The position numbers were made by a program, and so were the translations under genes. This document shows positions 52,268-61,059 of a DNA stretch of 64,000 nt, piece after piece. The number at the start of each line of letters is the position of its first letter. Within the stretch, counting starts at the first letter, position 1. The stretch comes from Mycolicibacterium monacense (GTDB lineage: Bacteria > Actinomycetota > Actinomycetes > Mycobacteriales > Mycobacteriaceae), in the NCBI RefSeq assembly GCF_010731575.1, contig NZ_AP022617.1, positions 1,364,001 through 1,428,000 on the forward strand, written 5' to 3'. The notes beneath the pieces were generated by a model. It saw only the letters and a program-made list of their open reading frames with translations. It was not told where the DNA came from and did not search any database.

Positions 52268-53879
52268 GCGCAGCCACCCGGCTGGGCGGCAACCGCACGG
52301 TGAACACTGCGCCACCGTCTGCGCGGTCGGAGACGTCCACCACGCCGCCGTGCTGGGCGGTGACCAGCCGGACCAGTGCCAGGCCGATCCCGCGACCGCC
52401 CGGCGACTCGGGTTTCGAGGTCACCCCGCGGGCGAAGATCTCTTCCCGGAGATGTTCGGGCACACCGGGTCCGGTGTCGGCGACGGTGATCGACAGCCCG
52501 TCGGCGTCGTCGATGCGCACGCTCACCCGCGCCGCCCCCGAACCCACGGATACGTCGACCGCGTTGTCGATCAGGTTGCCCAGCAGGGTGATCACGTCGG
52601 TCGCCGCCGCCGGATCCAATGCGCCGAGATGCGAATCCGGGTCGAGCCACAGCGTCACCCCGCTCTCGGCGGCCAGCGTGGTCTTCGCGATCAGCAGCGC
52701 CGCGACCGCGGGGTCGGCGATCCGGCGGGTCACCGCGTCGCTGATCTCCGCACGCCGGCGCGTCAACTCGCCGATGAGATCCCGCACCGCGTCGTATTCG
52801 CCCAGCTGAACCAGCCCCGAGATGGTGTGCAACTGGTTGGCGAATTCGTGCGTCTGCGCGCGCAACGTGTCGGTGACGCTCTTGTGTGACGACAACTGTG
52901 CCTGCAGAGCGGCCAGTTCGGTGCTGTCACGCATCGTGGTCACCGTACCGATCCACTCACCCCCGCTCGAGGCGGTGCGCCGGTTGAGCGCCAACACCCG
53001 GGTGCGGGTGGCGATCACGACGTCGCGGCCGTCCTCACCGGAGAGCAGGAATTCGACCACCGCCGGATCGAGCCCCGCCGCATCGGCGCGCCGGCCCACC
53101 GCCGCCCCCGAGAGTCCGAGCAACTCCTGGGCGCTGTCGTTGAGCAGGGTGATGACACCGTCGGTGTTCACGGCCACCACACCCTCACGGATGCTGTGCA
53201 GCAACGCTTCCCGGTGATCCGCCAGCCCGGCTATCTCGGCCACCTCCAGGCCCCGGGTGTGTCGCTTGATCCGCCGCGACAGCAGCCACGAGGCCACCAG
53301 CCCCAGTGCCGCGGCCAGTCCGAGGTAGAGCACGAGCCGTTCACCGGCCACGCTGAGCAGTTGCCACACCGACGGATACGGTTCGCTGACCGACGCGATC
53401 GCCAGCACCTCACCCCGGTTGGTCAGCACCGGCACGTGCCCGATCAAGCTGTGCACACCGTCGATGTCGTCGTCGCCGTACCAGGCCCGGCCCTCGTCGG
53501 CGCGGGTGACGCTCAGGTCCACCCGGTTACCGACGCGCGACGGATCCGACGACACCAGCACCGTGCCGTCCGCAGCGACGATCTCCGCCAGCGCCGCACC
53601 TGAGAGCGCCACCGCCCGATCCACCTCCGGCGCCAGTACCCGCGCGGCGAACGGATCGGCCAAGCGGTCCCGCACGATCGGGGTGGACGCGACGTTCTCG
53701 GCGACCGCGATCATGCGTTGGCTGCGCGTATCCCGGAACTCCCGGGTGGACTGCGCGATCGAGACCGCCGCCACGGCCGGCAGCACCACCGCCACCACCA
53801 GCAGCTGGAACACCAGGAACCGTCCGGCCAGGCTGCGGGCACCGAATCCGCGCACCGTCGCGGACCATCGTGAACTCAA
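52260..53879 (-). CDS. CitA/DcuS-type sensor histidine kinase
   Basis: A 539-residue membrane kinase of the CitA/DcuS family. A first helix (LAGRFLVFQLLVVAVVLPAVAAVSI) precedes an extracytoplasmic PDC-type ligand domain (about 45-170, including VSSDPSRVGNRVDLSVTRADEG), a second helix (VLYLGLAAALGLVASWLLS), a cytosolic PAS domain (EGVVAVNTDGVITLLNDSAQ), the phospho-His region TLRAQTHEFANQLHTISGL (SPOB-like), and an ATPase domain (NLIDNAVD, ADTGPGVP, GGRGIGLALV). The start is a TTG with AAAGGACG upstream. It probably senses the tri- or dicarboxylate imported by TctCBA. Confidence 0.93.
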   Translation of the reverse strand: MSSRWSATVRGFGARSLAGRFLVFQLLVVAVVLPAVAAVSIAQSTREFRDTRSQRMIAVAENVASTPIVRDRLADPFAARVLAPEVDRAVALSGAALAEIVAADGTVLVSSDPSRVGNRVDLSVTRADEGRAWYGDDDIDGVHSLIGHVPVLTNRGEVLAIASVSEPYPSVWQLLSVAGERLVLYLGLAAALGLVASWLLSRRIKRHTRGLEVAEIAGLADHREALLHSIREGVVAVNTDGVITLLNDSAQELLGLSGAAVGRRADAAGLDPAVVEFLLSGEDGRDVVIATRTRVLALNRRTASSGGEWIGTVTTMRDSTELAALQAQLSSHKSVTDTLRAQTHEFANQLHTISGLVQLGEYDAVRDLIGELTRRRAEISDAVTRRIADPAVAALLIAKTTLAAESGVTLWLDPDSHLGALDPAAATDVITLLGNLIDNAVDVSVGSGAARVSVRIDDADGLSITVADTGPGVPEHLREEIFARGVTSKPESPGGRGIGLALVRLVTAQHGGVVDVSDRADGGAVFTVRLPPSRVAAHA

Positions 53880-53907
53880 CGACCAAAACGTCCTTTGCTT
53901 CCGAATG

Positions 53908-53923
53908 AGTGACTCACGTCACT
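53908..53923. promoter_or_regulatory. Inverted repeat AGTGAC-TCAC-GTCACT in the kinase/tctC divergent gap
   Basis: A perfect 6-bp palindrome with a 4-base spacer lies in the 57-base region between the divergent kinase and tctC starts, 13 bases before the tctC ATG. It is a natural operator candidate for the adjacent response regulator. The symmetry is seen; binding is inference. Confidence 0.5.
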
Positions 53924-53936
53924 TTCCGGGTCCAGT

Positions 53937-54923
53937 ATGACCACCGTGAGACGAAACCTGCGGGCGCTGGCCGTGATCGTGCTGGCTGTGGTGCTGCTGA
54001 CCGCGTGCGGGGTGACCCGCGGCAACGAGTCCGAGGGTCTGCACCGGCTGCGGATGATGGTGCCCAACAGCCCCGGCGGTGGCTACGACCTGACCGCCCG
54101 CACGGCGGTGAAGATCATGGAGGACGACGACATCACGGGCCGCGTCGAGGTGTTCAACGTGATCGGCGCGGGCGGCACCGTCGCGATGGCCCGGCTGATG
54201 AACGAGCGCGGGAACGACGACCTCATGATGACGATGGGCCTCGGCGTGGTCGGTGCGACCTACACCAACGGCTCCAACATCAAGGCCTCCGACGCCACCG
54301 CGCTGGCCAAGCTCATCGAGGACCCGGGCGCGATCTTCGTCCCCGCCGACTCACCGTTGAAGACGGTCGGTGACTTCGTCGAGGCGTGGAAGGCCGATCC
54401 GGCCAACGTGACCATCGGCGGCGGATCGTCGCCGGGCGGCCCGGACCACCTGTTCCCGATGGAACTCGCCGAAGTCGTCGGCGTGGATCCCAAGAACGTC
54501 AACTTCATCACCTACGACGGTGGCGGTGACCTGCTGACCGCGCTGCTGGGCAAGAAGATCACCGCGGGGACGTCGAGTCCCGGTGAGCTGATCGATCAGA
54601 TCGAGGCCGGCCAGCTCCGCGTGCTGGCCGTGTCCAGCGACGAACGGGTGGAGGGTATCGATGCGCCCACCCTCAAGGAGTCCGGCATCGATCTGACGTT
54701 CGCCAACTGGCGCGGAGTCCTCGCGCCGCCCGGCATCTCCGACGATGCCAAACAGGCGATGATCTCCGCGCTCGAGGAACTCCACGGCACCGAGCAGTGG
54801 AAGGAGGCGCTGACCAAGAACGGCTGGACCGACGCCTTCGTCACCGGTGCGGCGTTCGAGCAGTTCCTCGTCGAACAGGACAACCGGGTCTCGTCGACCC
54901 TGACCGAATTGGGGCTGGTATGA
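53937..54923 (+). CDS. tctC: Tripartite tricarboxylate transporter solute-binding lipoprotein TctC
   Basis: A periplasmic-side (lipid-anchored) binding protein of the TTT system, 328 residues. The signal peptide ends in the lipobox VVLLTAC (Cys24). The mature domain has the Bug/TctC pattern: [56 protein letters not shown] and [16 protein letters not shown]. Tricarboxylate or other carboxylate binding is expected from the family, and the exact ligand is unknown. It is the first gene of tctCBA; the stop overlaps tctB by 4 bases. Confidence 0.94.
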   Translation: MTTVRRNLRALAVIVLAVVLLTACGVTRGNESEGLHRLRMMVPNSPGGGYDLTARTAVKIMEDDDITGRVEVFNVIGAGGTVAMARLMNERGNDDLMMTMGLGVVGATYTNGSNIKASDATALAKLIEDPGAIFVPADSPLKTVGDFVEAWKADPANVTIGGGSSPGGPDHLFPMELAEVVGVDPKNVNFITYDGGGDLLTALLGKKITAGTSSPGELIDQIEAGQLRVLAVSSDERVEGIDAPTLKESGIDLTFANWRGVLAPPGISDDAKQAMISALEELHGTEQWKEALTKNGWTDAFVTGAAFEQFLVEQDNRVSSTLTELGLV

Positions 54924-55426
54924 CCACCACCGACAAACCGGCCCGCGTCGACCGGGCGCAGTACCTGATCTGCGCCGTGCTGGTCGCCGTCGGCGCGTTC
55001 CTGATCGTCGACGCGCTGCGCCTGACCGCCGGATTCGCCAAGGTCGACCCGGTGGGTCCCAGGGCCTTCCCGATCGTCGTCGGGGCGGTGCTGATCGTGC
55101 TGGCGGTGATCCTGGCGATCGCGATCCCGCGCGGGTCGGTGGGGGAGGCCGACGCCGGCGAGGACGTCGACCCGGAGGCGCCGAGCGACTGGCGCACCGT
55201 AGGCCTGCTCGTCGGGCTGTTCGTCGCCGTCATCCTGCTCGTGCAGCCACTCGGCTGGGTGATCACCGGCACCCTGCTGTTCGCCGGAGCGGTGGCCGTG
55301 CTGGGCAACCGCCACTGGGTGCGCAACATCGCGATCGGGCTGGCGCTGTCGCTGGCGAGTTTCTACGCGTTCTACTCCGGGCTCGGAATCCCGCTGCCCG
55401 CAGGCATTCTCGACGGGATCCTGTAG
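54920..55426 (+). CDS. tctB: Tripartite tricarboxylate transporter small membrane subunit TctB
   Basis: A 168-residue protein with four predicted membrane helices ([54 protein letters not shown], and the paired [34 protein letters not shown]). These have the DPVGPRAFP and GLGIPLP features of TctB. It is the small integral subunit of the TTT carboxylate importer. The ATG overlaps the tctC stop (ATGA), and tctA starts immediately after its stop. Confidence 0.92.
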   Translation: MTTTDKPARVDRAQYLICAVLVAVGAFLIVDALRLTAGFAKVDPVGPRAFPIVVGAVLIVLAVILAIAIPRGSVGEADAGEDVDPEAPSDWRTVGLLVGLFVAVILLVQPLGWVITGTLLFAGAVAVLGNRHWVRNIAIGLALSLASFYAFYSGLGIPLPAGILDGIL

Positions 55427-56977
55427 ATGAACAATTTCGACTGGCTGATGCAGGGCTTCGCGGAGGCCGCGACGCCGATGAACCTGCTCTACGCGGTCAT
55501 CGGCGTGCTGCTGGGCACCGCGGTCGGTGTGCTGCCGGGGATCGGCCCCGCGATGACGGTGGCGCTGCTGCTGCCGGTCACCTACAACGTCAGCCCGAGC
55601 GCGGCGTTCATCATGTTCGCCGGCATCTTCTACGGCGGCATGTACGGCGGATCGACCACCTCGATCCTGCTGAACACCCCCGGTGAATCGTCGTCGGTGA
55701 TCACCGCGATCGAGGGCAACAAGATGGCCAAGGCCGGCCGGGCCGCCCAGGCGCTGGCCACCGCCGCGATCGGCTCGTTCGTCGCCGGTGCGATCGGCAC
55801 TGCGCTGCTCGCGGCCTTCGCACCCCCGATCAGCAGGTTCGCGGTCACGCTCGGCGCGCCGTCGTACCTGGCGATCATGGTGTTCGCGCTGGTCGCGGTC
55901 ACCGCGGTGCTCGGCGCCTCGAAGCTGCGCGGGGCGATCTCGCTGTTTCTCGGCCTGGCCATCGGGGTGGTGGGCATCGACTTCCTCACCGGCCAACCGC
56001 GGGCCACCTTCGGGCTACCGCAGCTGTCCGACGGTATCGACATCGTGGTGATCGCCGTCGCCGTGTTCGCCGTCGGCGAGGCGTTGTGGGTGGCCGCCCA
56101 CCTGCGGCGGCGCCCCGCGGAGGTGATCCCGGTGGGCCGGCCGTGGATGGGTCGCGACGACTTTCGCCGGTCATGGAAGCCCTGGCTGCGCGGCACCGCC
56201 TACGGCTTCCCGTTCGGTGCGCTGCCCGCCGGCGGCGCCGAACTGCCGACGTTCCTGTCCTACATCACCGAGAAGAAGCTCGCGAAACGCACGGGGCACG
56301 ATGTGGAGTTCGGCAAGGGCGCGATCGAGGGCGTGGCCGGACCGGAGGCGGCCAACAACGCGTCGGCGGCGGGCACGCTGGTGCCGATGCTGTCGCTCGG
56401 CCTGCCCACCAACGCCACCGCGGCGGTCATCCTGACCGCCTTCGTGTCCTACGGAATCCAGCCCGGTCCAACGCTTTTCGAGAAGGAGCCGTTGCTGATC
56501 TGGACGCTGATCGCCAGCCTGTTCATCGGCAACCTGCTGCTGTTGGTGCTCAACCTGCCGCTGGCCCCGCTGTGGGCGAAACTGCTGCGCACACCGCGGC
56601 CGTACCTGTACGCCGGCATCCTGTTCTTCGCCACGCTGGGTGCTCTGGCCGTCAACATCCAACCGCTGGACCTGGCGCTGCTGTTGGTGTTCGGACTGCT
56701 CGGGTTGATGATGCGCCGCTTCGGCCTCCCGGTGCTGCCGTTGATCATCGGGGTCATCCTCGGGCCGCGGATCGAACGCCAACTGCGGCAGAGCCTTCAA
56801 CTCGGCGGCGGCGACTGGACGAGCCTGTTCACCGAACCGGTCGCGATCGTCGTCTACGTGTTGATGGCGCTGTTACTGCTGGCCCCGTTGGTGCTCAAGC
56901 TCTTTCACCGTAGCGAGGACACTCTGCTCATCGTGGAGGACGATGTGGACCAACAGGAGAAGGCGGCACGGACATGA
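55427..56977 (+). CDS. tctA: Tripartite tricarboxylate transporter large membrane subunit TctA
   Basis: A 516-residue permease with about 12 membrane helices that carries the secondary transport step. Family signatures are visible: [59 protein letters not shown], and [33 protein letters not shown]. The gene abuts tctB with no gap. Its TGA overlaps the ATG of the first 35-bp repeat unit that leads to uspA, so the operon probably continues into uspA. Confidence 0.94.
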   Translation: MNNFDWLMQGFAEAATPMNLLYAVIGVLLGTAVGVLPGIGPAMTVALLLPVTYNVSPSAAFIMFAGIFYGGMYGGSTTSILLNTPGESSSVITAIEGNKMAKAGRAAQALATAAIGSFVAGAIGTALLAAFAPPISRFAVTLGAPSYLAIMVFALVAVTAVLGASKLRGAISLFLGLAIGVVGIDFLTGQPRATFGLPQLSDGIDIVVIAVAVFAVGEALWVAAHLRRRPAEVIPVGRPWMGRDDFRRSWKPWLRGTAYGFPFGALPAGGAELPTFLSYITEKKLAKRTGHDVEFGKGAIEGVAGPEAANNASAAGTLVPMLSLGLPTNATAAVILTAFVSYGIQPGPTLFEKEPLLIWTLIASLFIGNLLLLVLNLPLAPLWAKLLRTPRPYLYAGILFFATLGALAVNIQPLDLALLLVFGLLGLMMRRFGLPVLPLIIGVILGPRIERQLRQSLQLGGGDWTSLFTEPVAIVVYVLMALLLLAPLVLKLFHRSEDTLLIVEDDVDQQEKAART

Positions 56978-57043
56978 TCACCGACGAGCGCTCGCGCGAG
57001 GAGACGGCATGATCACCGACGAGCGCTCGCGCGAGGAGACGGC
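56974..57043 (+). repeat. Two perfect 35-bp tandem repeats between tctA and uspA, each a coupled mini-ORF
   Basis: Units 56974-57008 and 57009-57043 are identical. Each opens with ATG and encodes [12 protein letters not shown]. The tctA TGA overlaps the first ATG, the first mini-ORF stops in the second ATG, and the second stops in the uspA ATG, always as ATGA. GAGGAGACGGC before each ATG can serve as Shine-Dalgarno. The 21-base core GACGAGCGCTCGCGCGAGGAG differs by three transitions from the element before nirD. Confidence 0.95.
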
Positions 57044-57436
57044 ATGATTGTCGTCGGATACACCGCGGACCGGTTCGGTGAGGTGGCGGTCGAACACGGG
57101 ATCACCGAGGCCAACCGCCGCGGCACCGGACTGCTGGTGGTCAATTCCACCGCAGGCGACTCCTACGTCGACGCCGCGTTCGCCCAGTCCAAGGACGTCA
57201 GCGGACTCGAGGCGCAACTCGCCGACTGCGGGGTGCCGTACGAGGTGCAGCAACCCGTCGGTGTCTATGCCGCGGATGCGTTGCTCGCCGCGATGGAGCG
57301 CGACGATGCCGAACTGCTGGTGATCGGCCTGCGTCACCGCAGCCCGGTGGGGAAGCTGTTGCTGGGCAGCGTATCCCAGCAGGTGCTGCTGGAATGCCCG
57401 AAACCGGTGCTGGCCGTCAAACCGGACGAGGGCTGA
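57044..57436 (+). CDS. Universal stress protein (UspA family)
   Basis: A 130-residue single-domain UspA protein (MIVVGYTADRFGEVAVEHGI). The C-terminal nucleotide-binding pattern is LLVIGLRHRSPVGKLLLGSVSQQVLLECPKPVLAVK, close to G-2X-G-9X-G(S/T) with basic substitutions, so ATP binding is possible. It is the last gene of the tct operon, reached through two tandem mini-ORFs. Usp proteins often accompany transporters; a regulatory role on TctA is inference. Confidence 0.9.
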   Translation: MIVVGYTADRFGEVAVEHGITEANRRGTGLLVVNSTAGDSYVDAAFAQSKDVSGLEAQLADCGVPYEVQQPVGVYAADALLAAMERDDAELLVIGLRHRSPVGKLLLGSVSQQVLLECPKPVLAVKPDEG

Positions 57437-57451
57437 TCCGGCACCGCCCTG

Positions 57452-58135
57452 CTACCACTGGGCCCGCACGTTCTCGCCGATCTGGGCGGCGACCCGCACC
57501 GCCGAGTCGGCCGGATCGGGGCTGCAGGTGTTGACGTCGATGATGATGTTGTTGCGCAGCGCCAGCGCGCGTCCGCAGCCCCAGCCCGGCGCCTTGGCCT
57601 CCTGCATCATCGCCGTCGTGCTCAGGATGTGGTCCTCGTCGACGATCTTGCCGACGTCCCAGACCGACCCGCTCTGGGTGTGGGTGTACTGGCGGCAGGC
57701 CGGCCACTGGTGAACCGAGGCCTCGTAGAAGGCGGCGGCCTTCTCCCGGTACGGGAACAGCACCACCGCCTGCTTGAGGTAGTGGGTGAAATCGTCACCG
57801 TTGTTCATGCTCACACCGCGCTCGGCCCAGTATTCGCTGCCCTCGTAGACGAGCGCCTCCGCCGCGGCATCGATGGACAGGCATTCCCGGGGCTCCATGA
57901 TCCCGCTGTTGTCCTCCATTGCGGACTCCGTCCCGGTGGGCGCCATACCGGTGGTACCCATCACCGCGGAGGCCTCCTCGGGCTCGAGGAGCAGCCCGGG
58001 CAGCTCACGTTCGACGAGGGGACGCGGGATCATTGTGCGGGTCGGTGTGGTGGACTCGGCGTTGACCGTCGTGGTGCAGCCGGTGACGACAAGGCAGACG
58101 CCTGCGACAACAAGTGCGGCTCTCGATTGGCGCAT
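57452..58135 (-). CDS. PknH-like sensor-domain lipoprotein
   Basis: A 227-residue exported lipoprotein with signal and lipobox VCLVVTGC (Cys20). The mature part resembles the extracellular sensor domain of PknH found in many mycobacterial lipoproteins (LppH/LpqQ/LpqA type). Landmarks are LLLEPEEASAVMG, PRECLSIDAAAEALVYEGSEYW, WPACRQYTH, GWGCGRALALRNN and VNTCSPDPADSAV. The four cysteines after the lipobox (EC, AC, GC, TC) match the two conserved disulfides. The ligand is unknown. It stands alone on the minus strand, convergent with uspA, and does not appear to belong with the nir genes upstream (96-base gap). Confidence 0.85.
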   Translation of the reverse strand: MRQSRAALVVAGVCLVVTGCTTTVNAESTTPTRTMIPRPLVERELPGLLLEPEEASAVMGTTGMAPTGTESAMEDNSGIMEPRECLSIDAAAEALVYEGSEYWAERGVSMNNGDDFTHYLKQAVVLFPYREKAAAFYEASVHQWPACRQYTHTQSGSVWDVGKIVDEDHILSTTAMMQEAKAPGWGCGRALALRNNIIIDVNTCSPDPADSAVRVAAQIGENVRAQW

Positions 58136-58231
58136 ATGAGCATGGTGCTGTATTGGCGCCGCCGATGTGGCGAAGTCGACGGCGATTCCTGGTCACGATG
58201 CACCGCAATTCCCGATAACGAATCGGTGCCG

Positions 58232-58540
58232 TCAAGATCGGCTGAGCCGGATGGCCCCGCCGACCGCGGTGACGGGGTAGCTGCGCACCGAGAGTTCCGC
58301 CCCGCCCGCCTCCGCGCCGCTGCACAGATCGAACGTGTGGCCGTGCAGCGGGCACACCACCACCCGTTCGTCGGCCAACCCGTCGGCCAGCGGTCCGCCG
58401 CGGTGCGGACACACCGCATCCACGGCCCGCAGCGACCCGTCACGCAGCCGGAACACCGCGATCTGGTCACCGTCGACGGTGAACGTGCGGCCCTCACCGA
58501 CGGGGATCTCGTCGACCGCGCCGAGCTCCACGTCGCTCAT
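58232..58540 (-). CDS. nirD: Nitrite reductase (NADH) small subunit NirD, Rieske type
   Basis: A 102-residue Rieske-type [2Fe-2S] ferredoxin-like subunit of assimilatory nitrite reductase. The cluster-binding motifs are complete: AVCPHRGGPLADG (Cys-x-His) and VVCPLHGHTFDL (Cys-x2-His). Many enterobacterial NirD proteins lack these ligands, so this is the cluster-bearing kind. It follows nirB, separated only by the two-unit repeat. Confidence 0.94.
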   Translation of the reverse strand: MSDVELGAVDEIPVGEGRTFTVDGDQIAVFRLRDGSLRAVDAVCPHRGGPLADGLADERVVVCPLHGHTFDLCSGAEAGGAELSVRSYPVTAVGGAIRLSRS

Positions 58541-58603
58541 CTAGATCCTCGGCTCTTCGCGCAAGCGCTCATCGGGTCCTCGGCTCTTCGCGCAAGCGCT
58601 CAT
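58541..58603 (-). repeat. Two tandem mini-ORF repeats (31 and 32 bp) between nirB and nirD
   Basis: On the minus strand, unit 1 (58603-58573) and unit 2 (58572-58541) share the same first 27 bases. Both start ATGAGCGCTTGCGCGAAG, the 18 bases also found before ftsZ. The nirB TGA overlaps the first ATG (ATGA). The mini-ORF from the second ATG (MSACAKSRGSR) ends in a TGA overlapping the nirD ATG. The mini-ORF from the first ATG runs 20 codons to a TAG directly before nirD. Confidence 0.93.
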
Positions 58604-61059
58604 CGCACGGGCACCTGGGGAAGGGGCAGCAGCGGCAGCGACGACCGGAACTGCCCCTCGGTCGCCGGCGCCCGGCCGTCGTGCCACGGATCGCGGTAGG
58701 CGTCGACGGACTTCTGCATCCGTTGATCCAGCCCTTCGGCGTCCTCGGCGATCGCGTCGCGGATCTTCTCGATGCCGACCCGTGGGACGAATGCGTAGGT
58801 GCGCTCCAGCCAGTTGGCGTTCTCCCGGTAGTACTGCAGGAACCGCCCCGTCAGCGTCATGACCTCGTCGGGAGCGTCGACGGTGGCCAGCAGGTCGCCC
58901 TTGCGGATGTGCGCGCCGGCCGCCCCGCCCACGTAGATCTCCCAGCGGCCGCCGTCGATCGCGACGACCCCGAGGTCCTTGCACAGCGACTCGGCGCAGT
59001 TGCGCGGACATCCCGTGACGGCGAGCTTCATCTTCGCCGGACTGGCCAACCCCTTGTACCGGTCTTCGATCGCGATCCCCAGCGCCGTCGAGTCACCGAC
59101 GCCGAACCGGCAGAAGTCGCTGCCCACGCACGTCTTCACCGTGCGGAAGCTCTTGCCGTACGCGTAGCCGGACGGCATGTCCAGATCGGCCCACACCGCG
59201 GGCAGATCCTCTTTGCGCACCCCGAGCAGGTCGATGCGCTGCCCGCCGGTGAGCTTGATCATCGGGATCGAGTACTTGTCCGCGACGTCGGCGATGCGGC
59301 GCAGCTGCCACGGGTTAGTGACGCCGCCCTTCATCTGCGGAACCACCGAGAAGGTGCCGTCGCGCTGGATGTTGGCATGCACCCGGTCGTTGATGAACCG
59401 GGCGTCGCGCTCGTCGACGAACTCGTCGGCCCACATCATCTCGAGCAGTGAGGCCAGCGCCATCTTCGAGCCGGCGTCCTCCCTGCCGTCGGGGGCGAGT
59501 GCGGCGAACACCGAGGACACCGAATGCAGACGCAGCTCACGGATGTGGCGCATCAGCGTCGGCTTGTCGTACGGGACACCCGGCACATACCAGGACGCCG
59601 ACGGATCCTCGGTGACGGCCCCGCCGGCGGCCCATTCGACGATCTGGCCGACGAGTTCCTTGCACGAGCCGCACCCCTTGCCCGCCTTGGTCTTCGCCAT
59701 CACCCCCGACACCGAGGCCTCCCCGTCGCGCACGCACCCCACGAGCGTGCCCTTGGAGACCCCGTTGCAGTTGCACACCTGCGCGTCGTCGGCCAGCTCG
59801 GCGACCCCCACCTCGACGTCGGGGGTGCCGATGTCGAACATCAGCGATACCCGCTCCTCGGGGAGCGGCAGGCCCGTGTCGAACGCCTGCGTCAGGAACG
59901 AGACCTTGCTGACGTCGCCGAGAAGTGTTGCCCCGACCAGCTTTCCGTCGCGGATGACGATGGTCTTGTACACCCCGTGCCTGGGCTCGGAGTACTGCAC
60001 GAACTCGTCGTCGGGCAGTTCGGGCGCCTTGAGCCCCATCGCGGCGACGTCGACCCCGGCGACCTTGAGCTTGGTCGCGGTCCGGGAGCCGTGATACGCC
60101 GCGGTCGGGTCGGTGCCGGTGAGGTGGGCGGCCAGCACCCCTGCCTGCTCCCACAGCGGCGCCACCAGCCCGTACACCTGGCCGCGGTGCTGCGCGCACT
60201 CACCGACCACGTGGATGTGGTCGTCGTCGATCGAGCGCATGTGGTCGTCGACGACGATGGCCCGTTCGACGGTCAGGCCGGCCCGCTGCGCGAGCCCGAC
60301 GTTGGGCCGGATACCCGCCGCGACCACCAGCATGTCGCAGTCGACGGTGCTGCCGTCGGAGAAGCCGATGCCGCGCAGCTTCCCGTCCTCGCCGAGGAGT
60401 GCCTCGGTGGTGCGTTTGTCCATGTGCACCGTGATCCCCAGGCGTTCGACCGAGCGTCGCAGGATCGCGCCCGCGGTGTCGTCGAGTTGGGCGTTCATCA
60501 GCGTTGCGCCGGCGTGCACCACGTCCACGGTCAGACCCCGGTTCTGCAGGCCGCGTGCGGCTTCCAGCCCCAGCAGCCCACCGCCGATGACCACGGCCTT
60601 GGTCCGGTGTTCGGCCTCGTGGATCATGCCCAGGCAGTCGTCGAGGGTGCGGAAGCCGAACACCCCGTCGGCCAGCGTCTTGTCGTCGGCCCACAACCCG
60701 GTGATCGGCGGGAAGAAGGAGCGGCTCCCGGTGGCCACGATCAGCTCGTCGTAGTGCAGTGCGGTGCCGTCGTCGGCGTGCACCAGACGGGCGTAGCGGT
60801 CGATGCGCACCACCCGCACCCCGGCCCGCAGATCGATGCCGTTGCCGGTGTACCAGTCGAGGGGGTTGAGGTAGATCTCGGAGGTATCGTCACTGCCGGA
60901 CAACACGTTCGACAGCAGGATGCGGTTGTAGTTGCCGTACGGTTCGTCGCCGAACACGGTGATCTCGAACATGTCGGCGCCGCCGCGCGCGAGGATCTCC
61001 TCGATCGCGCGGACGCCGGCCATCCCGTTGCCGATGACGACGAGTCGTCTGCGCGTCAT
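58600..61059 (-). CDS. nirB: Assimilatory nitrite reductase (NADH) large subunit NirB
   Basis: Reduces nitrite to ammonium with NAD(P)H in the cytosol. The 819 residues comprise an FAD/NAD-binding oxidoreductase domain (LVVIGNGMAGVRAIEEI, AVVIGGGLLGLEAARGL), a BFD-like [2Fe-2S] domain (VCNCNGVSKGTL and GKGCGSCKELVG), a ferredoxin-like half domain, and the siroheme/[4Fe-4S] domain with TCVGSDFCRFG and VTGCPRNCAESLC. The ATG at 61059 shares one base with the stop of the upstream small gene. The 3' end overlaps the first mini-ORF repeat before nirD. Confidence 0.96.
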   Translation of the reverse strand: MTRRRLVVIGNGMAGVRAIEEILARGGADMFEITVFGDEPYGNYNRILLSNVLSGSDDTSEIYLNPLDWYTGNGIDLRAGVRVVRIDRYARLVHADDGTALHYDELIVATGSRSFFPPITGLWADDKTLADGVFGFRTLDDCLGMIHEAEHRTKAVVIGGGLLGLEAARGLQNRGLTVDVVHAGATLMNAQLDDTAGAILRRSVERLGITVHMDKRTTEALLGEDGKLRGIGFSDGSTVDCDMLVVAAGIRPNVGLAQRAGLTVERAIVVDDHMRSIDDDHIHVVGECAQHRGQVYGLVAPLWEQAGVLAAHLTGTDPTAAYHGSRTATKLKVAGVDVAAMGLKAPELPDDEFVQYSEPRHGVYKTIVIRDGKLVGATLLGDVSKVSFLTQAFDTGLPLPEERVSLMFDIGTPDVEVGVAELADDAQVCNCNGVSKGTLVGCVRDGEASVSGVMAKTKAGKGCGSCKELVGQIVEWAAGGAVTEDPSASWYVPGVPYDKPTLMRHIRELRLHSVSSVFAALAPDGREDAGSKMALASLLEMMWADEFVDERDARFINDRVHANIQRDGTFSVVPQMKGGVTNPWQLRRIADVADKYSIPMIKLTGGQRIDLLGVRKEDLPAVWADLDMPSGYAYGKSFRTVKTCVGSDFCRFGVGDSTALGIAIEDRYKGLASPAKMKLAVTGCPRNCAESLCKDLGVVAIDGGRWEIYVGGAAGAHIRKGDLLATVDAPDEVMTLTGRFLQYYRENANWLERTYAFVPRVGIEKIRDAIAEDAEGLDQRMQKSVDAYRDPWHDGRAPATEGQFRSSLPLLPLPQVPVR

